Assembly (NCBI GenBank): GCA_024704765.1
Contig: JAKMXF010000088.1
Coordinates: 620,001-684,000 of the forward strand
Length of the DNA: 64,000 bases
DNA from: Oopsacas minuta
Lineage: Eukaryota > Porifera > Hexactinellida > Lyssacinosida > Leucopsacidae
Direction of reading: 5' to 3'
Part shown: positions 36,914-48,726 of the stretch, one piece after another
Layout: every line of letters begins with the position of its first letter
Position numbering within the stretch: position 1 is the first letter of the stretch
The notes under the pieces: generated by a model
The model's database searches: none
Told to the model about the DNA's origin: nothing
The model's input: the letters and a program-made list of their open reading frames with translations, nothing else
Program-made: the position numbers and the translations under genes

Positions 36914-39900
36914 TTACAAAAGTCTACCGCGACACTTTGGCATGCCACATAAACATTGTAACACCTTATTAGGCACACTTCCAATCTCATAATTGTAATC
37001 CCAAGTTAGTTCCGTATTAGCTTTGATGCGTTTTTTCGCGAAAAAAGCAACCCATGGGAACCTGAGGTCATGAGTATCTAAGAAAACTGTGTGTGTGAAT
37101 ATGTTAGGCTGACAGGAATGGTTGAAGTATCTGCCAATGTTCCCAACGAATTTTGCATCCATGACGTATGCTCCCTTTTCTGAATGTAGGCTGCGTATGT
37201 TGCGGTATGTGTTAGTGGTGGCATGAAGTGGTGTAGTGGTTTGGGTGTGTGGATAGAAGAAAGTGTCCTGTATCACTGGTGTCGCCTAGAAATGAGATAG
37301 GTGGAAAAATGTGTCGCATTGTGAATGTATAAGTTTTGTTACCCAATCATCTTCATCAGAAATAACAAGTACTTCAGCTTGAATACTGATTGGTTGTTCA
37401 GGATGAGATCCGTGTACTTGAGCTATAAAAGGAAGATCTTCACTAGTAAGCTCACTTGTAGATTCTGGTATTTTACCCTTAGTGACTGCTAGCAATAACT
37501 ACAGGGGAAATAACACTTGCGTCATATCCGATTTGAGCAACTATAAAGCCACCAAAGTGGCAGACCAAAGGTGTTATATACCATACAACAGGATTTGGTT
37601 AATGGGTCACTCAATGAGCCATGTGTCGAACCGTGACCCATGGTCCATTATATACAGTGGACTCCACTTAATAGAGCGCTGTTAATAGGAACATCCAGAT
37701 GTGATCCTATTAAGTGGAGTCTATTCTATTTATAGAGCCTACTTGTTGTGGGTTGGAATTGGAGTAGGATTCAGAGCCAATTAGCAAGGTGTCAGCCTTC
37801 TCAAGGAGATCAGCTGATTGGGATACATCTCCATTTGTTAACTTAAGCGCTGCTTCACACCATTCCTTAGGAAACCTGTCCTCTATCATTCCTAGCTTAG
37901 CTGATTCTATTAATGCTTCTGATTCATCAGCTAATTCTACCTATAGAATATATCCTGTTGTTATTTTGTTGTTTGTTAATAAAATCTCAAATTACAGCCT
38001 GGTGCGGACATAATTTTCGCTAATGATTACATGCACTCTGATTGCCCTAATATGATAGATGTGAAATATGATAGGTGTCCTAATCTCTAAAGGTGTGAAC
38101 AGGAAAGTGAAACTATAGTCGGCACAGTAAAAATAGTACCAAAATATTTTCCCTATCATTCACAACAGTTTCCTCCAGCTGTTGTTCTGAAGCACTAGAC
38201 TCGAAATCTGATTCGCTGTGACTGTCCAATAGAATTACGTCCTGTAAATCCATGTATCTTTCGGTGTCTGATAGGCGTAGTTTCTGAGAGAATTCCTCCT
38301 GTTACAAATTACAAATATCAAAGTTGTCCCGTACAGTCCGCATTGTATTAGGGGATTTGTAAGAAACTTAGCCTCGCGGTATGAGGATAAGGATTTTACC
38401 TCTGAACATGCCACGGGGAGTGAGGTTATTGAAAAGTGTCAAATCCGGACTGGGAACAACAATAAACAATCATTAAGTAAACATTTACAAACCGGATTCG
38501 TTGTTGGTTGTTGCAAAGAATTTGTAATAGGAATGTTCTCATTGTCCCTTTCATCTTTATTATCTTCCTGTAAAGCGCCGTAATAAGGCTCATACCTACA
38601 AATAAACAACATAAATATTTGTTTATTTGTTTATATTATCCCAATTTATTGTAGAACTGGTAAACAACAACAATAAACAAACGAATTTAATCAAATAAAC
38701 AATTAATGGTACGAGTTACATAATTTTCTGATACTTCGTCACGAATGCAGTAAATGCCTCCAGTTCATCTCCAGTGTTGAAACTATCACCTTTAGAACTG
38801 GAACTAATATGTTTTAAGGGGTGTATTTGACAAGAACCATCTGATAACGACAACACAATCTCACCATGTGGAAATGAAGTCGATCTTTCAGGAATCAAAT
38901 CAAAATTAATAATATCAATATTATCACACATTTTTTCCTTCGAGATACAAGCCAAATGATTTATCGACAGATCCCACACGGACAACTCTCCCTTCTCACT
39001 TAGCGTATAAACCACCAGTGGGTGGATACGTGACCACATAACACGTTTAAGCGACACAATTTCACCACTTGAACATGTCAAAATCGGGAATTTATACTCT
39101 CGGTTAAATATAGCGAAAAATCCGCCCGCATAACTAACGATAAAATAATCAGGAGCAAGCGGATGGAAGTCCAAGTAGGTTACGGGAGTGTTTTGATCTT
39201 TGATACAATGGGACTTGGGGATCGGGGGCTTGCCAGTGTGCCTACAGCCATGCATAACTAATCCATCAAGCGTTGCTATGTAATAATGATTCAAATCGAT
39301 TGGATGGAATATCAAAAGTGTCGCTAACACATTCGTCTTTAATTTGTAATTCGCGCGTGAGGGGGTGACAATTGCGATTGATGTGGACCGGATTAGCTTG
39401 ACACGAGCCCCTGGGGACATACCTAAGTCCACAAGGGAACCACACATTTCTGGATTCGATACTTCTGCTAGCACCCAGATATTTATAACACCTAAGATAT
39501 CAATAGATGCAATTTGGAATGATAATCCGGTCATTGTAATATCATCGAATAACCTTGCGGTTTTATGCGTTTCATCTGCATTCTTTGGGCGTGATATGGT
39601 AACTATGGAGGAGATTGGCGCCATATGTGAACCCTCGGTGGAAAGCATTGCAGTGGAGTATGAAGCAGGGCGTGTACGGAACCCATCTTCAATCGGCGAA
39701 GGTGTCAGAGTGTCAATTGTGTCGCGGAAATCCCAGACACAAATAGAGCCATTATCCATACCAGCAAAAGCTAAAAATAATCGCTGTGGACTAAAACAGC
39801 AACATACGGGTGTTGACTCACATTCCATCAACCGTTTTGGTTGGTAGGCATCATTTATGTTCCAGTGTGCTAATAGTCCTTTCCTAGCAACAGATAATGT

Positions 39901-42900
39901 AAAGGTATTTATAATTGAAGGAGCATAAGCAATGAGAAGAGAATTGGATTGCGTTTTAGAAACAGCTGTTGCGACAATTTCCCGTTTAGCAAGGATTGAT
40001 ATTTTGTTGAGATGTATCGGGTTGCTTTGTGTGAATTCAAAAAGTGGCATGGTGTCTGCATGCGACACATTTTGCACTAAATTTTGTGTATTTTCATCTA
40101 GGACGATACACATAATTTCTGAAGTTTTGAAGAAAAATGATAGAAAATTTGATGAATTTTCTGTCACTTCGAAATCAAGAGGTGTTTGTAATGTGTCCTC
40201 GATACCTGTACCACATGAACATTCACCACCTTCTGTGGAATGTTGTGTCCACTTTTCACGTATGAAAATTGTGTCGGTTTGGGTTTCACGGTCGAAATTA
40301 TCATCGTTACATTGCACTGCCACTTGTCGAGTCATATCGCGCCCAACTTGCTTAATATAAACATCGTATTCTGAAAGTGGAGAAATTTCTATCAAATCGA
40401 TCGACTGAAAATCCAAAACTAAAAGTGGCATTAAGTGGCTCAATCGTGTTTTTGTTTTCTCTATAATAGAATCCTTAACAACCACCTCTGTCTTCGGAAT
40501 GTGGAATTTTATAAACCCCCTGCCACTTAACTGAATTTGTGGTTTTTCTAAACTAATTTCTGATTTGGGTGGCACAACTTTGGGCTCATTTATTTGAACA
40601 ACCATTTGTTGATTTTCCATGTGAATTGCTTGTTTTATAAGATCGATATCATATTCTTGTTTCACAACAGAACCACTTCCATTTGTGTCGTCTGTACCAC
40701 TTGACACCTCTTCGAAATCCTCGTCATAACTTTCAAAATCTTCCGCATATGATTCAACTTCATCCTCGTCATTTAATTCCACCGGCTGCATTCCAATTGC
40801 AGGAACCGTATCTAGGATATCCTCTGGAATTTGAGATGGCTCCAACTTGGAGATATGGCTCTCAAGTGGCTGCGTTGAGCCACTTTTGTCAGATGCCATT
40901 TTTGTACTTTTTGTATTTTCAGTTTGTTTTGATTTTTCCTGTTTTCGAGGAATTTCATATTTGGCCTCTTTTGTTGTTTTATGTTTTTGCACAACTTTTT
41001 TAGTTTCTTTTGGAACTATCACTGATTTATCTTTAGTTCTGGTTTCAGATTTGAACTTTTTAGTGTCAAGTGGTATTTTAAGTCCTTCCTTTCTTAGGTG
41101 TGAAGTGGTTTCACTCTTTTTAGCCATAAATGGTTTGAGTTCGCTCGATTTCCAAGTTTCTTCTCTATTCTGGTCGCGCGCGCGTCCCTTAGATCTTCTC
41201 TCTGCCATATTTGCTAACAATGTGTGTATAAATACGATAAATAATAGTGTAGTGTAAATAAAAATAGATTTGGTATACACGCATTCAAATTTTCCTTCCC
41301 CAGATAGTAGTATACTGGAAATTGGATATTCTGTTTTCCAAAACTGTAAAGTTGCCATTATACAAAATAACTAAGAATGGACTTTCTATCACATTCCTTA
41401 CAGTTTCCTAGCAACGAGACACAGCGACATACACTTGCATAACCTCGTGTTTGTTTTGCTAAAAATATACTCACATAATCTACAATAGTTGTTTGTTTGT
41501 CTGCAAATTATAAACAGCTATAAATAACTAAGATTTCCCTAGCAACCAATTCCTATATCAACAATTCAATTTTTCTTCTATACAAATCAAATGGCAGAAC
41601 GCTTCGCTATTGCCCCTCAAGTCGTAGACCCCATAGAGACACACATTAATTACACAATAGATGGTCTCATAGGGCTACTGAACGTCCGTAGAGCTCAGCT
41701 GCTAAGACAAGTCCACAACATGCGAGAAGATGAAAAAGCCGCAGAGATCGCTCGACAAGAAATGACTACACAACTGACAGAGGCTCAAGCATACCTACAG
41801 GGACATTTGAAGGAAAATCCCCTCCAGTTCATGCAGGAGAGAATTACCAAAGAGATGGAGGACAAATTACGAGAATTGCGGATCAACAATCCTGTAGAGA
41901 GCGTATTAAAGTGGCAGTGTGACACATGTGAATTAGAAACTTGTATTTCCCGCCTGGGAGATATTATGCAAGAACCAGTGAGTGTACCAAAGTATTCCAC
42001 ATTCCAGACGTCTACTATCGCTACTGGGAAGAAAGGTTCAGGTCCTGGCCAGTTGATTGATCCACGAGGTGTAGCTATACATGAAGCTACTAACCAAATA
42101 TTCGTAGCTAATTATTTCAATAACAGAATAGAGATATTCTCTGATACAGGAGAGTACCTCAATCAGCTGGGTGTAGGACAACTGAATAGGCCATGGGGTA
42201 TAGCTATACATGGAGAGAATGTGTATGTCAGCTGCTGGGGAGATAGCACTATTAACCAATTCACACTAACTGACATGAATCTTGTTAGGAAGATAGGAGG
42301 TTGGGGATCAAACAACGGACAATTCAAATTGCCTTATCAACTAACAACAGATCCCATCGGTCACGTGTTTATAGCAGATAGGGGTAACAACAGAATCAGT
42401 ATACACGACACAGACCTGAACCATCTCCATAACATTACTCATCAGTCAATGACACAACCAGTTGATGTTAAAGTGTCACGTGACCGCGTGTACGTACTGT
42501 GCTCAAATAACAACCCCTGTATGCACGTGCTAACCCTAGAAGGAGACAAGCTACACTCCCTTATTACCTGTGGACTAGGAATGGATGTGTTACGCCCTTT
42601 CTTCTTCTGTCTAGATCCACTTAACAAATTTGTTATTAGCGATGTAGACACTCACTCAATTCGGGTATTCTCTCCAGAAGGCAATCTCCTACACAAGATA
42701 GGAACAGAGGGACACCAACAAGGAATGCTATATAACCCCCAAGGAATAGCTATAACTCCAAACGGGAGATTAGTTAGTGTGTCACATAATGAGAACTACG
42801 GTCTACAAATAATCTATTAGTTAATAAATTTGTTGTTTTGCTCAGTATCCTTTTGAATTATTAGCCAAAGGTGTGAAAATATTATTAATCATATGATAAA

Positions 42901-45900
42901 TAATGATACAGACATGTCATATGCTTCAACAGCCAATAGAATTGCAAGTTGAATAATATAGAAATGCATTATTGTACCCTGATTGGTCTAACTTTAACCA
43001 CCAAAAAGGTGTGAAAATATTCACTTTACAAAAATTTCATATCAGAAAGGAACTTAACACCCAAAAATGTAACCATGTGCCAAATTTAATCCATATCGGT
43101 CGAGTAGATACCTACACCAACAAACAAATAATAAACAAACACTTACCCTTCTTTCTTTGTCTCCATAACATCCAAATAGTCTAATTCAGCTAAGTAATCG
43201 TCCCCAAAATCGACCCCTCTCTCATTAGCTAGCTCATCATTATATATATACCCCGCATAGGTACAAATGAAAGCACCCTTGGGGATATCATCGATACACT
43301 TGATCCCCCATCCTTTGTTCTCAGTTTTAAAAACATGTAGCCTGGCTTGAATTCCATTCTGTATGACACGATTGCTACAGTTCGAACTACAACTACATCT
43401 GTTGTTACATTCATATATTGCTACTCCACAACTGCTTACTAGACGTCTGTTCTGGTATCTGTAATTGTGTAAATAATAATAACATCAACAACAACAACAA
43501 CAAAGGCATGTGTGTGTGGAATGTGATTAATCTAGGAAGATTTTCTAATATCTAAGCGATATCTTAACCTATCAGACATGCAGCCTTATATTCTATTCGC
43601 TAATAAAATTACAATCACGTGGTTTATATACATTTTGACACCTTTTTGAGACTATAAATTGATTGACTTAGGGGGCATTAAACTTACCCAAAGAAGTCTT
43701 TGGTCCTTGACATCTCGGCTGTAAGGAGACAACAGGCACATTTTGTCTTATCTTGACAATTATCAGTGCAATCACAACAAATCATGAACTCATTGTTTGT
43801 GTTGATGTTTACTCCATTATAGCATATACGTTTTGTTGTGTAGTTTAATGGGGGAAGTGGTTTTGTGTCGAGTTCATTGATGAAAGGGATTGGTATTCTA
43901 AGGTGTGAAAATATGTATAAATTATATAGTACAGGTGTGACTTACGGTTTCACAGCGCCTGTTTCCGAGATGTTCAAAAATCTATTTTGAATTTCAAATT
44001 TTCTTTGCAAATAATATAAATTTTCATTATTTCTGCTCAGAAAAGTTTGAGAAATATCCACCAATGTCAGATCTAATTTATGGAGATTTTTACCTTTCCT
44101 TTCCAAGTGTTAGATCGCCAATAAATAATTTCGGAGAAGTGTAGGTAACAAAAGTATTCTGTATATCAATAGAAGTATCCATTGAGAACATGTCTATGGA
44201 TACAGTTTGTGAGTTAGTTATGTGGATGTAGTATTCTATCTCATCTAGGGATCGTAGTCTCCTCTTGCAGGGGGCGATATAGTATACGTGGACGGGTTTT
44301 GATTTATGGGGTTGATAGTTCAGTTCCCGCTTCCAGCCTAATTGGAGGAATTATATTAAGTTCCTGTTTGTGAATGTTAACACCTTTGTACTGGGGACAT
44401 AAATCACATAGTACATACTATGGATCATAGTATTCTATACATGAATGAATTCACCAACTCTCTAACATGCTTCTGTGACGTATTGTGTCCCAGATTCCAT
44501 GGTTACCTCGTTGGTATTTGGCAAATATATAATCTACAGTTTTCTACCTAGAAATATTGGAATAGATAGTATATTGACTGGGTGTAGAGATGGCTGTAAA
44601 GTGGCATTTGTGACACAATCTGAGCCACAATTATGAGGTGTGAAAGTGGAATCTGGGAATATGAACTCGTCTCCATAAGTGATCCGTCGGAACACACGGG
44701 TCTTAGGGTCCCCTAGTGTTACCCTATTAGGTGTCTTTCTGGATAGAGCTGATTTGTTGGATGAACTAAATGTGTGAAAATTAATCATAAAATGATTGAA
44801 TAAGAAATGGCGCTCAAAACTAAAGTTATGTAAAAGGCGCCATTTACATATTAAGCTATTCCCCGGTTTAAATTCCCTCATATATTTAAGCGCCAGATCT
44901 TACCTGAATTTTGAATAACTATGTTCACTCAAAATACATTCCTCAAAAGGTTGACTCACTCCTGCCACAATGTCACATTCCGACACCTCTTCAATAAGTG
45001 GCTTACAATTTAGTTCCAATTTGTTTGTCTCGTTTAACCAGAAATCAATGGAATCTTGCATAGCCTGTGTCTCCAATGATCTGTCATATAAACTGCTATA
45101 TGTGTAACTATGGTTATTGAATAGGACAGCGTTTTGGTACTTAGCTTGACACTCTATTAATGAATCTCCTGCCAGAATTGTGCCCGGTCCCCAGTCAACA
45201 CGTGGGGCTATTAGTGGAATAAGAGGAACATGATTAAACCATAAAAATAACCAATCTTACACTCAATATTTGCAAATTGAAAATGGCGAAAAAGTGACAA
45301 TTGTGTCGACCTATCAGATTTGAGGGTTAGTCCAGTAGTTAGGTGGCTATCGTAAGAAGTGGCATACATAACACCTATATTGTCTATACCTTGTATGAAA
45401 TTTGGTTTATAAATATTCCTCCATTTCCTGCGTGTTACTGGCATATTAGAAATCTCTTCATTGTCTTCAGATATAATCTCATCATCCTGAGGTTCCAATG
45501 GGGGTGTTTCAACCAGAACTATATTCTTAGTTCCGGTAGTATTACATTCTGTGTAGTCACTATCATGATCTGACCCTTCAGCTGACTACGAATACAAGTT
45601 TTTAAAGGTGTAAAATTATTTGTAAATACTCTGCGGCAATTTTACGATGCCAATCCTTAGTTCCAATTGGTACTTACATCATAATCACTCGAAGAATTCT
45701 CATCAGTCAAATCATCTTCATAATCTATAGTCTGTAAAGTAATACTACTGTTTTCACACTCATCAATTTTTGTGAGTTCAGAGGTGTATTGTTCCAAAGG
45801 TTCTGTATCCTCGCACTCTAGGGGGTAAATAGGATGATTACTATAAAGTAAGGTGTGAAATTATTCACATATATAATTAAGTTAAAGCTGTTACCTAACC

Positions 45901-48233
45901 TATCAAATTATTCATGTATCAAATGGTAGACTACTATTACACATTTTGACTCTTTCGTAAAACATTTTGAACAGGACAGGTCCATTGTAATAGTGTCTCT
46001 AATTGTGCCAATATACGTAACAGAAGACGACCCAAAAGCTCATGCCACCTGTCCCACATTTATACCCATTTTGTCTCAACAGCCCATTAACTAAATACAG
46101 TAGACTCCGTCACATCGGGATCAGACCATTTAGACTCGATTAACCGGAGTCTACCGTATGCACATACTTGTATTGTCAATAGAATGTGACTTCTTTGTGA
46201 CATCCATTAATCCTGTATTGGTGTCAGATGCTTCGATACAAAAAGGACACAATTCATCAAATAACATTTGGGTAATTGTACAAGTGCTCCTTGTTATTAT
46301 GTCCTGTGTAGTGTCTGCTATTGATAGCAAGTTGAATAGCACCATAAATCTAGAGGATAGTGAGATTGTTTGTTTGTTTGTTTGTTTGTTTGTTTGTTTG
46401 TTGGTTGTTTACTCGACTGTACACAACACAATACACATATTTTCACACCTTGTAGAACCTCTATAAATCCATTCCTTCATATTTTGTTGTACAAAATGTA
46501 CTCTTGCTAAACTACAGTCCACATCCATCACAGATGGTTTACACCATTTTCCTCGCCACTCTGTGGTGATAACGTCCCCCTTATGGAGGCGAAGCATCCT
46601 CCTACGGGGGTACAACTTCAGGTACTCCTTGATGAAGTCTTTACTTGTCTTGCCTACCTCTTCCCAGACCTGCTTAGCTAGAAAGGTGTGAAAATATGAA
46701 TATAAATATCATAAATATTAAAACTGGATGGGTATTTTTGGCGGAATGTATTGAGGATCTGGTAAGAGCTAGTTGCATGAAAAGTGGCAAGAATGTGGCA
46801 CAAAGTGTGTCTAAGAACGTGTTGTTATATCCAACCGAAATCTCAAAAACTCTCTGAGAGAGGTGACGAAATATCCTGACCTATCAGGTTTACCCTCATA
46901 CATGAATGCTGGTATTCTATTGGGTAAGTTGGTGTGAAAATGGATTAAATGTGAGGTCCATTCAATGGGTAACAAATTGTACCCAAGGAGATATCACGCC
47001 CAACAGTGGGACACATAACTTACAGTATTTAGCCACCAGATACACATTATCTGGGGCCAAATATTGAGCAAACCCATCATCAAAGAATACAAGAATTCGA
47101 TTTCCATTTTCTTGACAGGATATCTCAGCTGCCACTCCAGCGTAGTATATGCCCAGCTGTCCATATAGAGCCACAATTCTGGCGCCTACTGTCACCTCTG
47201 TGACACTGTTGATGACACAAAGTTTGTTTCTTATCACAGACCTAGTAAACAACAATATAAACATCAACAAGTAGATATATATTACATTCATATACTTTTC
47301 AAAGAAATCGTCTCCACGGACATTGAAATAGGTGTTGTTAGAATGTGTGTGTACGATTGTACCCTTGTCCCAGTCTTTAGACTTCCTCATGACCAATACT
47401 TCAGTTCCTATTCTTAGTTCAGGTTGATGACACTTCATATCTTGTGTTATCTGTAGAATTGAAAAGAGTGTGTGTTTGTGTGTTTGTATATTTGTGTGTT
47501 TGTATGTTTGTGTGTTTGTTCGTTTACTTGTTTAATTACTTCTTTGCTTGTTTATCTATTTGTTTACATGTGTTGTTTGTTTGTGTGTCTTGTTGTTAGT
47601 AACATAAACCTATCACCTCATCATTAGAAACATCAAATTGTTTTGCGACATAATTATCAATTGGAGAAGTAGGTGTTAAGAGAGAAACAACTTGGTTAGT
47701 GTCACGAGGGACGAATTCCTCCTCAGGTGTGATAGGATCAGGAGCAGGACTTAAGACGGAGAGATCTATCTGAAGTCCTGACATTTTGGTCTCTATGACG
47801 CAAGAAGACCGCTCAGACGATCGTAGAGATTCATCTTCTATAAATAATGGTGGTTCTTAGCCATGAAGACACAAATATATACAGGAGCAATATGTTCCGT
47901 CGATATTACAATCAAATTACCATCACTACTATCCCCAGTGAATGTTTGCAAATTATTTCCACACCTTTTCCAGAAAACTTCTCCCCTCTTTTTCAAGTTT
48001 ACTTTTGTCTCAGTGATATTGTCCCTTATTATTGTATGATTATACTCGACACTACGAATACCCCGTGCTATCTGCTCGGATTTCTTCTCTAGGTCACGGA
48101 GTGTTGGTTGTATGTTTGATCTTGTGAGTGCCTCATTCAGACGTGTGATAAAATATTTGGACAGTTTGGGATCCATATGATCTACTATATGAGCAGGAAT
48201 CCGTTTAATAGGGAGATTGGACCAATTGGGCAT
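36914..48233 (-). CDS. SETDB1: SETDB1-type H3K9 methyltransferase (triple Tudor, MBD, pre-SET, bifurcated SET)
   Basis: Spliced gene. The N-terminal exon (48233 to about 47905, start chosen at [11 protein letters not shown] because the ORF above it opens only with TTG) joins GDSSD to [12 protein letters not shown] at 47862. Tudor region 47.4-46.4 kb: [42 protein letters not shown], then [11 protein letters not shown] ... [12 protein letters not shown] at 44.34-44.1 kb ([20 protein letters not shown]). Pre-SET cysteines at 43.9-43.4 kb ([35 protein letters not shown]). SET first half up to 43147 ([14 protein letters not shown]). The frame continues at 38595 ([12 protein letters not shown]). 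The SET second half, from about 37.2 kb, has [25 protein letters not shown] and post-[16 protein letters not shown] at the terminus. It trimethylates H3K9 for silencing. Exon ends partly approximate. Confidence 0.93.
37655..37730. mobile_element. Short CAGT-type MITE, family B-like
   Basis: TACAGTGGACTCCACTTAATAG and CTATTAAGTGGAGTCTATT are inverted ends of a 75-bp element in a SETDB1 intron. Confidence 0.65.
38716..41208 (-). CDS. DYNC2I1: Dynein-2 intermediate chain 1 (WDR60-like), single exon, nested in SETDB1 intron
   Basis: An 830-aa uninterrupted ORF from ATG 41208 ([20 protein letters not shown]). The frame is open 50 codons further up, but that extension lies in duplicated promoter sequence, and the shorter start fits the lysine/arginine-rich N-terminus of WDR60. 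Residues about 1-230 are charged and disordered with acidic [19 protein letters not shown]. About 290-370 matches WDR60: [20 protein letters not shown], then DRETQTD (LC8-type TQT motif) and REKWTQH. From about 450 come WD40 repeats ([73 protein letters not shown]). It is part of the dynein-2 motor for retrograde intraflagellar transport. Human WDR60 is longer (about 1066 aa) and has many exons; this copy has none. Confidence 0.92.
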   Translation of the reverse strand: MAERRSKGRARDQNREETWKSSELKPFMAKKSETTSHLRKEGLKIPLDTKKFKSETRTKDKSVIVPKETKKVVQKHKTTKEAKYEIPRKQEKSKQTENTKSTKMASDKSGSTQPLESHISKLEPSQIPEDILDTVPAIGMQPVELNDEDEVESYAEDFESYDEDFEEVSSGTDDTNGSGSVVKQEYDIDLIKQAIHMENQQMVVQINEPKVVPPKSEISLEKPQIQLSGRGFIKFHIPKTEVVVKDSIIEKTKTRLSHLMPLLVLDFQSIDLIEISPLSEYDVYIKQVGRDMTRQVAVQCNDDNFDRETQTDTIFIREKWTQHSTEGGECSCGTGIEDTLQTPLDFEVTENSSNFLSFFFKTSEIMCIVLDENTQNLVQNVSHADTMPLFEFTQSNPIHLNKISILAKREIVATAVSKTQSNSLLIAYAPSIINTFTLSVARKGLLAHWNINDAYQPKRLMECESTPVCCCFSPQRLFLAFAGMDNGSICVWDFRDTIDTLTPSPIEDGFRTRPASYSTAMLSTEGSHMAPISSIVTISRPKNADETHKTARLFDDITMTGLSFQIASIDILGVINIWVLAEVSNPEMCGSLVDLGMSPGARVKLIRSTSIAIVTPSRANYKLKTNVLATLLIFHPIDLNHYYIATLDGLVMHGCRHTGKPPIPKSHCIKDQNTPVTYLDFHPLAPDYFIVSYAGGFFAIFNREYKFPILTCSSGEIVSLKRVMWSRIHPLVVYTLSEKGELSVWDLSINHLACISKEKMCDNIDIINFDLIPERSTSFPHGEIVLSLSDGSCQIHPLKHISSSSKGDSFNTGDELEAFTAFVTKYQKIM
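41209..41590. promoter_or_regulatory. Bidirectional promoter with two X-box-like (RFX) sites
   Basis: A 382-bp spacer between the divergent ATGs of DYNC2I1 and the NHL gene. It holds GTTTCCTAGCAAC at 41403-41415, fitting the RFX X-box consensus GTNRCC-N(0-3)-RGYAAC, and a related TTTCCCTAGCAACC at 41534-41547. RFX factors drive ciliary genes in animals, in keeping with DYNC2I1. Both sites recur in the duplicate at 19731-19744 and 19863-19875. Confidence 0.6.
41317..42830. repeat. Inverted segmental duplication, copy 2 (partner 18446-19966)
   Basis: Same segment as 18446-19966 in opposite orientation: promoter, 5' leader and the whole NHL gene. It starts at ATTGGATATTCTGTTTTCC, inside the sequence upstream of DYNC2I1. 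Confidence 0.85.
41591..42820 (+). CDS. NHL-repeat protein (TRIM-like, without RING), intact copy
   Basis: A 409-aa single-exon ORF from ATG 41591. Residues about 1-135 are helical/coiled-coil like the post-B-box region of TRIM proteins ([20 protein letters not shown], then [19 protein letters not shown]), followed by CDTCELETC. From about 145 to the end there are about six NHL repeats forming a beta-propeller, each of the type [20 protein letters not shown] or [19 protein letters not shown]; the last is [20 protein letters not shown]. No RING or B-box is present, so ligase activity is not expected from this chain alone. NHL propellers bind RNA or protein. Lies inside the SETDB1 intron, divergent from DYNC2I1. 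A frameshifted twin lies at 18446-19687. Confidence 0.88.
   Translation: MAERFAIAPQVVDPIETHINYTIDGLIGLLNVRRAQLLRQVHNMREDEKAAEIARQEMTTQLTEAQAYLQGHLKENPLQFMQERITKEMEDKLRELRINNPVESVLKWQCDTCELETCISRLGDIMQEPVSVPKYSTFQTSTIATGKKGSGPGQLIDPRGVAIHEATNQIFVANYFNNRIEIFSDTGEYLNQLGVGQLNRPWGIAIHGENVYVSCWGDSTINQFTLTDMNLVRKIGGWGSNNGQFKLPYQLTTDPIGHVFIADRGNNRISIHDTDLNHLHNITHQSMTQPVDVKVSRDRVYVLCSNNNPCMHVLTLEGDKLHSLITCGLGMDVLRPFFFCLDPLNKFVISDVDTHSIRVFSPEGNLLHKIGTEGHQQGMLYNPQGIAITPNGRLVSVSHNENYGLQIIY
42821..43146. other. Remainder of the large SETDB1 intron
   Basis: Short AT-rich stretch between the NHL stop codon and the SETDB1 exon end. Contains two dispersed motifs (AAAGGTGTGAAAATATTATT at 42868 and AAAAGGTGTGAAAATATTCA near 43004). 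Nothing else seen. Confidence 0.55.
46097..46158. mobile_element. Miniature CAGT hairpin (about 60 bp)
   Basis: ACAGTAGACTCCGTCACATCG and CGATTAACCGGAGTCTACCGT are near-perfect inverted ends with little between them, TA-flanked. Lies in a SETDB1 intron. Confidence 0.7.
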
Positions 48234-48726
48234 AATGGTACGAGGAATAGCTCCGCTGAATAGGATCACCGTGATCCACTTGGCCAATGCATAGTGTTAA
48301 TAAACAAGATTAATCATATTTTCACACCTTTTGGTGAATATTCAAATTGTCTTAGAGATTAGTTTCCACCTGCTAATTAGGGGTAAACAGGGACGTAGAA
48401 TTCGATTTTGACACTTTCAGATGTCTAACACGAATATTGTCTCAATGTCCACTGTAATTAAATTAGTGATACTAAGGGGTACAGATCATTTATCATATTC
48501 TCACATATTATAAAAGTATTCACTTTAACCAATCAATGCAAAGTATTCCAGTAAAAAATATGTTGCATCGATTGGCTGATTGCTAATACACATAAGCAGA
48601 AATATTAATTAATCTAATAGTAAACAAAACAACAAAGAAACAAACAAAAAACAACATATAAGAATAGTAATAATTGTAGGTTGTAACCAGCATAATTCAT
48701 GAATAGTTGTTAGTTCTAATAAAGTG
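48234..48726. other. Intergenic SETDB1 5' / AF9 3' with dispersed ~120-bp repeat
   Basis: About 490 bp. 48310-48420 is one of three copies of the repeat also at 25908 and 18245. The rest is AT-rich with a (CAAA)-like stretch near 48625-48655. Probably contains the SETDB1 promoter and perhaps a non-coding first exon. Confidence 0.55.

Noticed and set aside
39365-40360. Plus-strand ORFs of 160 and 142 codons opposite DYNC2I1
   Set aside because: Antisense shadows of a strongly recognisable WD40 protein.
41209-41358. 50-codon N-terminal extension of DYNC2I1 ([12 protein letters not shown]...)
   Set aside because: It lies in the duplicated promoter with X-box sites and is hydrophobic, unlike the known N-terminus; [10 protein letters not shown] at 41208 fits the family.
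48234-48287. SETDB1 start 18 codons further upstream
   Set aside because: The first codon there is TTG and an in-frame TAA lies four codons before it; the first true ATG is at 48233 unless an upstream exon exists.
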